This document shows positions 1 to 5,792 of a DNA stretch of 5,792 bases, piece after piece. The position numbers and the translations under genes are program-made. Source of the DNA: Actinomycetes bacterium. Lineage in GTDB: Bacteria; Actinomycetota; Acidimicrobiia; Acidimicrobiales; Bog-793. Within the stretch, counting starts at the first letter, position 1. Each line of letters starts with the position of its first letter. The notes beneath the pieces are model-generated. The model did no database searches. It was not told the origin of the DNA and was given only the letters and a program-made list of their open reading frames with translations. The stretch lies in NCBI GenBank assembly GCA_021785095.1, contig JAJYGM010000481.1, positions 1 to 5,792 of the forward strand. The letters run 5' to 3'.

Positions 1-952
1 GCAGGGCGTTGTTGCCCATCGTGCTGAACGGGTCGACATAGGCGGCGTCGGTGCAGTTGGCGGCGGTGGAGATGGCGACGCGGGTCCCGTTGACCGTGCA
101 GTTGAGCCCGTTGGCGTGGCCGAGGCCGAAGTTGTGGCCCAGCTCGTGGGTCATCACCTGCACCGAGATCGTGCCGTTGAGGACCGACACCGTGCCCGGC
201 ACGTAGCCGAGCCCCGCGAACTGGCACTGCGAGGTGTACGGGAAGATGTAGACGACGTTGGTGTAGGAGGAGAGGTTCGCTCCCGCGGCATTGGCGGCCG
301 CCGTGGCGAGGGTGACCCAGTCCGACCAGTTGCAGCCCGTCGAGGTCGCGGCGATCGGGTACCAGCCGAACACCTTGCCGCTGACCGCCATCCGGCCCTT
401 CGACTCCTCCTCGAAGAACGCCTTCACGCTGCCCGTCGAGCCGTAGAGCGCCGAGGCGACCTGCGTGGAGGTGAACGGCTGCGTGCCGAGGTCGGAGAGG
501 TTCGCCAGCACCGCGGCGATCGAGGCGGTGGGCGCCGCGCCGGCGGCGAGCGCCGTCTGCGTAGCCGTGCGCGTCCCGCTGGTGGTGGTGCCGCTCGTCG
601 TTGTCGATCCGCTCGTGACGGCGGAGACGGGCGCCTGCTGGCGGATCCGGAAGCTGCTGCCGCGGGAGGCGGCCACCTGGAGCGTGTGGCCCGTGAGGCG
701 ACCCGTGACCGTGACCTGGGCGCCGTTCTGGCCGTCGGGGCCGCCATCGCCGAACCGCAGCTCATACCGGACGCCGCTCGAGGTCAGGAAGAACTGGTCC
801 GTTTCTCGGGTCAGGCCCGGCGCATCCTCGTGGACCGAGTTGAGCGTGCCAGTCAGGGTGATCAGCTGGGAGGTTGAACCGGCAACAGCGGCGGGAGCGG
901 CGATCAGCAGGGCGAGCGCGCTCGCGAGCAGGAGCTGCAGGGTCTTGACCAT
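1..952 (-). CDS. Secreted M11 (gametolysin-like) zinc metallopeptidase, C-terminus outside window
   Basis: This is probably an exported zinc endopeptidase of the metzincin clan, most like peptidase family M11 (gametolysin). Seen: 317 complete codons. Residues 1-24 form a signal peptide with one Lys, a Leu/Ala core and an AVA|GS cleavage site. Residues 26-105 look all-beta (ITLTGTL, QVTVTGRLTG) and may be an OB-like prodomain. A Ser/Thr/Gly linker spans about 110-133, and the catalytic domain starts near 140. The zinc site HELGHNFGLGH is at residues 269-279 (His269, Glu270, His273, His279; bases 116-148), and a Met-turn candidate FSTMG holds Met312. Cys207, Cys243, Cys285 and Cys300 could form disulfides, as expected outside the cell. 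The ATG at 952 is chosen because an in-frame TGA lies just upstream (968-970) and an SD-like GAAGGTG precedes it. The left edge removes the C-terminus, so substrate-binding or cell-wall domains may be missing. The zinc site makes the metzincin call strong; the M11 assignment is somewhat less certain. Confidence 0.9.
   Translation of the reverse strand, partial: MVKTLQLLLASALALLIAAPAAVAGSTSQLITLTGTLNSVHEDAPGLTRETDQFFLTSSGVRYELRFGDGGPDGQNGAQVTVTGRLTGHTLQVAASRGSSFRIRQQAPVSAVTSGSTTTSGTTTSGTRTATQTALAAGAAPTASIAAVLANLSDLGTQPFTSTQVASALYGSTGSVKAFFEEESKGRMAVSGKVFGWYPIAATSTGCNWSDWVTLATAAANAAGANLSSYTNVVYIFPYTSQCQFAGLGYVPGTVSVLNGTISVQVMTHELGHNFGLGHANGLNCTVNGTRVAISTAANCTDAAYVDPFSTMGNNAL
566..613 (-). repeat. 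Ser/Thr/Gly linker repeat inside the peptidase
   Basis: Residues 114-129 consist of three degenerate units beginning Ser-Gly and running into Thr (SGSTTT, SGTTT, SGTRT). Low-complexity Thr/Ser stretches of this kind are typical flexible, possibly O-glycosylated, linkers in secreted multi-domain enzymes of high-GC bacteria. Here the repeat separates the beta-rich N-terminal domain from the catalytic domain. The linker role is inferred; the repeat itself is seen directly. Confidence 0.65.
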
Positions 953-962
953 CGGATGTCGG

Positions 963-969
963 CACCTTC
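963..969 (-). promoter_or_regulatory. Shine-Dalgarno candidate for the peptidase gene
   Basis: On the minus strand GAAGGTG ends 10 bases before the ATG at 952, a slightly long spacing and an imperfect match to AAGGAGG. It overlaps the in-frame TGA (968-970) that rules out any longer start. It supports the ATG choice but suggests only moderate translation. Confidence 0.5.
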
Positions 970-1073
970 AGGGCGCGTCGCAGGGGCAGGTCTGCGTACA
1001 TCCGAAGACTCGGCTGCGAGGGCCCCCGAGGCGACCGCCCGACGGTCCGGGGCGGTTGGGGTTTGATGGTCAG

Positions 1074-1091
1074 GGTCCCGGTACCAGGACC
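1074..1091. promoter_or_regulatory. 18-bp dyad, candidate operator upstream of the peptidase gene
   Basis: The plus strand reads GGTCCCGGTACCAGGACC. Eight of the nine base pairs of symmetry are perfect; the only mismatch is 1079/1086. The arms are GGTCC and GGACC around a central GGTACC, and symmetry stops sharply at both ends. The centre lies about 130 bases upstream of the peptidase ATG. NarL/DevR-family regulators bind as dimers to inverted repeats of about this length, and such a regulator is encoded next door, so it is a natural candidate ligand. That pairing is inference. The sequence is not the mycobacterial DosR box. Confidence 0.4.
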
Positions 1092-1183
1092 AGTCGTGTG
1101 CGGGGCCGAGGGGTGGGGTCTGGTGCAGTCGCAGGCTCTGGCCCCGACCACGACGCGCTGGCGGCCGCCTGCCCCTCCCCTGT

Positions 1184-1199
1184 TGGTCCTGCTGGTCCT
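1184..1199. repeat. Tandem TGGTCCT direct repeat
   Basis: TGGTCCT occurs at 1184-1190 and again at 1193-1199, a 9-base period. The reverse complement AGGACCA occurs at 1086-1092, overlapping the right arm of the 18-bp dyad. The shared core suggests extra half-sites for the same DNA-binding protein, but in DNA this GC-rich a chance origin is possible. Confidence 0.3.
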
Positions 1200-1234
1200 A
1201 GCCGACGGGCGCACCGGTCGCCTGCGCTGGCTGC

Positions 1235-1265
1235 GCCCCGGCGTGGACCCCCCTCCCGCCGGGGC
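1235..1265 (-). terminator. 9-bp all-GC stem downstream of the response regulator gene, possible terminator
   Basis: GCCCCGGCG (1235-1243) and CGCCGGGGC (1257-1265) are perfect reverse complements separated by 13 bases. On the minus strand the stem starts about 67 bases after the TGA of the response regulator and lies upstream of the dyad and the peptidase gene, where transcription of the regulator would be expected to end. No T-run follows, so it is not a textbook intrinsic terminator. It could be U-independent, a Rho-associated structure, or an mRNA 3' end stabiliser. Confidence 0.4.
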
Positions 1266-1332
1266 CGTCGCGCGCAACTGGCACGTCTCGCCAGCGGTGC
1301 CGCCCGTGCGCCGGGCCGCAGAGCGGTCGCGA

Positions 1333-2082
1333 TCAGCGCCTGGCCGTCCCCCGGTCCGGCCCCAGCCGGCCGACGTCGTGGGTGGCGATGTAGCCGGGCA
1401 CCTGGGCGCGATGGTTCAGCCCGAGCTTGGCCAGGATCGAGCTCACGTAGTTCTTCACGGTCCTGTCCGAGAGGAACACCTCGGCGGCGATCTCCTTGTT
1501 CGTCTGCCCGGCGGCGATCAGCGGCACGATCTCGAGCTCGCGCGCGGTGAGGCCGGCCAGGTCGTCCGGGTGCCCCCCGGTCGCGATGCGCCGCACGCGA
1601 TCGAGCACCATGCCGGTCACGGCCGCGTCGAACAGGGACTCGCCGCGCGCGACCGCCTCGATCGTCCGCACCAGCGCAGCCGACCGGGTCTGCTTGAGGA
1701 CATAGCCGCGGGCGCCGGCGGTGATGGCGGCGAACACGTCCACCTCGTCGGGCGAGCTCGTGAGGAACACGACGAGCAGGTCAGGGAACTCGTCGAGCAG
1801 GGAGCGGCAGGCCACCGTCCCGGGGCCGTCGGGGAGCGAGATGTCGAGCAGCGCGAGATCGGGCCGGAACCGCCGCGCCTGCGCGATGGCCTCGGCGCAG
1901 GTCCCCGCCTCGGCAACGACCTGGAACTGCTCCCTCCGATCGAGGAACGCGACCAGGCCGCGCCGGACCACCTCGTGGTCGTCCACGACGAGGATCCGGA
2001 CCTGCCGTGCCGCGACGGCGTTGTGCTCGGAGGGCCCCCGGGGGCCCGGGTCTGACAGATCGGGGCTTGCCGAGAAGGACAT
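1333..2082 (-). CDS. NarL/DevR-type response regulator (receiver + LuxR helix-turn-helix)
   Basis: This cytoplasmic two-component response regulator (249 aa) should bind DNA as a dimer when phosphorylated by a sensor kinase. The receiver domain covers about 27-145: acidic pair Asp34-Asp35, phospho-acceptor Asp80 in LLDISLPDG, switch Thr108 in FLTSS and Lys130 in YVLKQT, so all key residues are present. A short linker follows. The LuxR/GerE helix-turn-helix spans about 176-233, starting LTARELE, with TNKEIAAEVFLSDRTVKNYVS as recognition region. The TNKEIA...FLS..TVKNYVS pattern resembles mycobacterial DevR/DosR, hence the subfamily name, but function need not be shared. The first 26 residues are a Pro/Ser/Gly-rich extension of the kind these proteins usually lack. 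The start is still well supported by a perfect AAGGAGGT five bases upstream of the ATG. It follows rpoD by 183 bases. No kinase is visible, so the signal is unknown. It may control itself or the peptidase downstream. Confidence 0.93.
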   Translation of the reverse strand: MSFSASPDLSDPGPRGPSEHNAVAARQVRILVVDDHEVVRRGLVAFLDRREQFQVVAEAGTCAEAIAQARRFRPDLALLDISLPDGPGTVACRSLLDEFPDLLVVFLTSSPDEVDVFAAITAGARGYVLKQTRSAALVRTIEAVARGESLFDAAVTGMVLDRVRRIATGGHPDDLAGLTARELEIVPLIAAGQTNKEIAAEVFLSDRTVKNYVSSILAKLGLNHRAQVPGYIATHDVGRLGPDRGTARR

Positions 2083-2087
2083 GGCCG

Positions 2088-2095
2088 ACCTCCTT
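2088..2095 (-). promoter_or_regulatory. Consensus Shine-Dalgarno of the response regulator gene
   Basis: AAGGAGGT on the minus strand matches the anti-SD at all eight positions and sits five bases before the ATG at 2082. This fixes the start codon, and with it the unusual N-terminal extension, and predicts efficient translation. It is the best ribosome binding site in the window. Confidence 0.85.
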
Positions 2096-2137
2096 GCGCG
2101 GCTGCGCGATGTGTGCCGCCACTGCGTGAGGAGAGTC

Positions 2138-2180
2138 GGCGGTTGAAGCCGCCCGGCGGGACGCCCACGGGATGGGCGTC
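2138..2180 (-). other. Paired GC-rich inverted repeats in the rpoD / response regulator spacer
   Basis: The first stem is GACGCCCA (2160-2167) with TGGGCGTC (2173-2180): eight perfect pairs and a five-base loop. A second short stem is GGCGG (2138-2142) with CCGCC (2149-2153). CCGCC can alternatively pair, in part, with GGCGG at 2155-2159, so two forms would exclude each other. On the minus strand they lie about 85 bases after the rpoD stop and 56 bases before the regulator start. No T-run follows either stem. They may slow or stop read-through from rpoD, process a joint transcript, or act in the leader of the regulator mRNA; the sequence does not decide. Confidence 0.35.
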
Positions 2181-2265
2181 GGCTCGCGCCTCATCCAGAA
2201 GCGCCAGCATGCGCCCTGCCCGCAGATCCGTCCAACCGAGCGCGGTTTGACCCGGTTGTGTGCCC

Positions 2266-4257
<1,992 letters not shown>

Positions 4258-4266
4258 GGCCGCGGG

Positions 4267-4272
4267 ACCTCC
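4267..4272 (-). promoter_or_regulatory. Shine-Dalgarno of rpoD
   Basis: GGAGGT on the minus strand ends nine bases upstream of the ATG at 4257. It would lie inside the coding region if the in-frame TTG at 4296 were used, and I saw no comparable site before that TTG. It therefore decides the start in favour of the 663-residue protein. Confidence 0.75.
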
Positions 4273-4356
4273 GGATGTATCGCTGTGGGGACGCAAGGGC
4301 CGCTGGGTTCGCTCGGGGATGAGACGGAACGGCGTTGGCGCGGGCGCAGGTGCTCC

Positions 4357-5792
4357 TCAGTGGGCGGGCACCTCCGCTCGGCCCAGGAGGCGGGTGTCGT
4401 TGCGTCGTCGGTCGAGCGACCGGCGCTGCTCGTTGAGCGTGCGTCGCTCGAGGAGGAGGCGGTCGACGACCTCGCGGTCGCCCTCCCGCTCGGCCTCGGC
4501 GGTTGCGTCGTGGTTGAACGCCGAGCGCTCGTGCCACTCGGCATCCTCGAGCTCGAGGATCAGGCGCTCCACCTCGTAGGCGAGGGAGCGGTCCGTGAGG
4601 TCGCGCGGGTCGGGGCCCTCGCGCGACACGAGCGCCTGGCCCAGAGCGCGGCTCTCCGGGTCCGTGCCCTCGAGCACCTTCGAGAGGGACCAGGGCGGCC
4701 GCACCCCGTGGTCGTCCGGGGCGCGCGACTCGACGACCGCGCGGAAGAGCTCGCGGGCGACCTGGGACGGGAGGCGGTCCGGACCGAGGCCGTCGAGCAG
4801 CTGGTCGTGCGCCTCGGGGACGAGCAGGACCAGGCGGAGCAGGCGCTGCTCGGTGGGCGACACCCCGCGCAGGATGTCCTTGACCGGCAGCGCGTCGGCG
4901 GCGCCGGTGACGGCCTCGGCGCTGAACCGGTCCCGGCCGTCGTGGCCATCCTGTCGGCCGCCGTCGCGGTCCGTGCGGCGGTGCATCGCCTCGAGCAGGG
5001 TCCGCTCCTCTACCCCGCTGGCCTGGCGGACCCGGGCGAGGTAGGCATCGCGCATGACCGGGTTGGGCAGGTTGCGGATGATCGGCAGCACCGCGTCGAC
5101 GAAGCGGGCCTGGCCACCGGGCGTGCGCAGGTCGTGGGCGCGCGCGTGGACGTCGATCAGGTGGTCGACGATCGGGCGGGCGGTCCGCACCTCCTCGCGC
5201 CAGCGGTCGGGCTCGTCGCGGACCACCTCGTCGGGGTCCTTGCCCTCGGGCAGCCGGACCACGCGCACGTCGTCGAGCTCGACGCCGCTGTCATCGCGCG
5301 CCAACTGCCGGATCACTTCCTCGAGCGCCGTCGCGCCGAAGGTGCCCGCCTTCTCGCCCGCGGCGTCGACGTCGTACGCGAGCGCGATCCGCTTGGCGTA
5401 CCGCGTGATCAGCGCCACCTGGCCCGGCGTGAGCGCGGTGCCCAGGCTGGCGACGACGTTCTCGAAGCCGCCCTGGTGGGCCATCAGCGCATCGGTGTAG
5501 CCCTCGACGATCACGGCCTGGCCGGTCTTCCGGATGGCCGACTTGGCGCGGTCGATGAGGTACAGCGTGCGGCTCTTGTCGAACAGCGGGGTCGCCGGCG
5601 AGTTGAGGTACTTCGGGCCGTGGTCGCGGCCGTCCTCGTCCGTCCCCTCCTTGCCCAGGATCCGTCCGCCGAGGCCGACGGCGTGCCCGTTCTGGTCGCG
5701 GATCGGGAAGATCACGCGCTCGCGGAAGCGGTCGTACACGCCGCCGCCGCGCTGGCGGGGGCTGGCGAGGCCCGCGTCCAGGAGGTCCTGCG
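4357..5792 (-). CDS. dnaG: DNA primase DnaG, N-terminus outside window
   Basis: DNA primase makes the short RNA primers for the replication fork and works with the replicative helicase. The window holds 477 codons, ending in TGA (4357-4359). The right edge removes the start, the CHC2 zinc-binding domain and the first part of the polymerase domain (roughly 180-200 residues). Numbering from the first full codon (5790): the conserved core block RVIFPIRDQNGHAVGLGGR is at about 25-43 and GPKYLNSPATPLFDKSRTLY at about 58-77. The TOPRIM acidic residues are Glu96 in VIVEGYTDAL, Asp140 and Asp142 in AYDVDAAGEKA, and the LPEGKDPDE motif at 180-188. A charged linker (about 270-303) leads to a helical C-terminal helicase-binding domain (PTEQRLLRLVLL..., LFRAVVESR) and a final Arg/Glu-rich helical hairpin (LLLERRTLNEQRR). 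Asp-Val-Asp replaces the usual Asp-Gly-Asp, but both metal-binding acids remain. It lies 99 bases upstream of rpoD on the same strand, as in the macromolecular synthesis operon. Confidence 0.97.
   Translation of the reverse strand, partial: QDLLDAGLASPRQRGGGVYDRFRERVIFPIRDQNGHAVGLGGRILGKEGTDEDGRDHGPKYLNSPATPLFDKSRTLYLIDRAKSAIRKTGQAVIVEGYTDALMAHQGGFENVVASLGTALTPGQVALITRYAKRIALAYDVDAAGEKAGTFGATALEEVIRQLARDDSGVELDDVRVVRLPEGKDPDEVVRDEPDRWREEVRTARPIVDHLIDVHARAHDLRTPGGQARFVDAVLPIIRNLPNPVMRDAYLARVRQASGVEERTLLEAMHRRTDRDGGRQDGHDGRDRFSAEAVTGAADALPVKDILRGVSPTEQRLLRLVLLVPEAHDQLLDGLGPDRLPSQVARELFRAVVESRAPDDHGVRPPWSLSKVLEGTDPESRALGQALVSREGPDPRDLTDRSLAYEVERLILELEDAEWHERSAFNHDATAEAEREGDREVVDRLLLERRTLNEQRRSLDRRRNDTRLLGRAEVPAH

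Larger units (their letters stand above)
953..1332. other. Non-coding spacer between response regulator and peptidase genes
   Basis: This 380-base stretch is the largest gap in the window. Reading frames through it on either strand have biased, low-complexity translations (Arg, Pro, Gly, Ala) and no recognisable family, so I treat it as non-coding. It holds the 18-bp dyad at 1074-1091, a tandem TGGTCCT repeat at 1184-1199 and a strong stem at 1235-1265, each listed separately. It must include the promoter of the peptidase gene if that gene is transcribed on its own, but I could not find a convincing -35/-10 pair. Confidence 0.6.

Noticed and set aside
116..877. Plus-strand 253-codon frame opposite the peptidase
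   Set aside because: The minus strand encodes a signal peptide, zinc site and Met-turn in one frame. The plus-strand translation is an Arg/Gly/Ala-rich shadow.
762..1277. Minus-strand 171-codon frame across the non-coding spacer and the peptidase start
   Set aside because: It overlaps the peptidase start in another frame and has an Arg/Pro/Gly-rich translation, no family match I recognise and no convincing ribosome binding site.
2195..2240. Possible promoter for the response regulator (TTGGAC on the minus strand)
   Set aside because: With a spacer of 17-18 bases there is no -10 hexamer better than three matches out of six, so I do not call it.
2234..2247. Short AACCG/CGGTT hairpin just after the rpoD stop as an intrinsic terminator
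   Set aside because: Only five base pairs and no T-run follow; this is too weak to support a terminator.
4258..4296. TTG start for rpoD at 4296, adding 13 residues
   Set aside because: The good GGAGGT lies inside this extension and is properly spaced for the ATG at 4257; the TTG has no comparable site.

Overview
The window is about 70% G+C. All four genes I can support lie on the minus strand, so transcription runs from high to low coordinates: dnaG (cut by the right edge), rpoD, a NarL/DevR-type response regulator, and a secreted M11-type zinc peptidase (cut by the left edge). The G+C content, the DevR-like regulator and the M11 peptidase suggest a free-living, probably soil or freshwater, high-GC bacterium of the Actinomycetota or Chloroflexota. 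I cannot decide between these from sequence reading alone. Every long plus-strand reading frame is an antisense shadow of a minus-strand gene.

Right part (2266-5792): the C-terminal three quarters of DNA primase, a 99-base gap, then the primary sigma factor. This is the dnaG-rpoD core of the classical macromolecular synthesis operon and ties replication priming to housekeeping transcription. The sigma factor is the most unusual gene here. It keeps all the group 1 signatures (regions 1.2, 2, 3.2 and 4). It also carries an insert of about 180 residues between regions 1.2 and 2.1, and a second insert of about 80 residues inside region 3.1, where housekeeping sigma factors normally run straight through.

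Middle (1333-2265): a 183-base spacer with short GC-rich inverted repeats leads into a complete two-domain response regulator. It has a full set of phosphorylation residues and an excellent Shine-Dalgarno sequence. No partner kinase is present in the window.

Left (1-1332): a 380-base non-coding stretch separates the regulator from the peptidase. It contains an 18-bp nearly perfect dyad, a tandem heptamer repeat related to the dyad arms, and a 9-bp all-GC stem behind the regulator gene. The peptidase has a signal peptide, an N-terminal beta-type domain, a Ser/Thr/Gly linker and a metzincin zinc site with its Met-turn. A plausible but unproven reading is that the regulator controls the peptidase through the dyad. 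I see no RNA genes, CRISPR arrays, insertion sequences or attachment sites.
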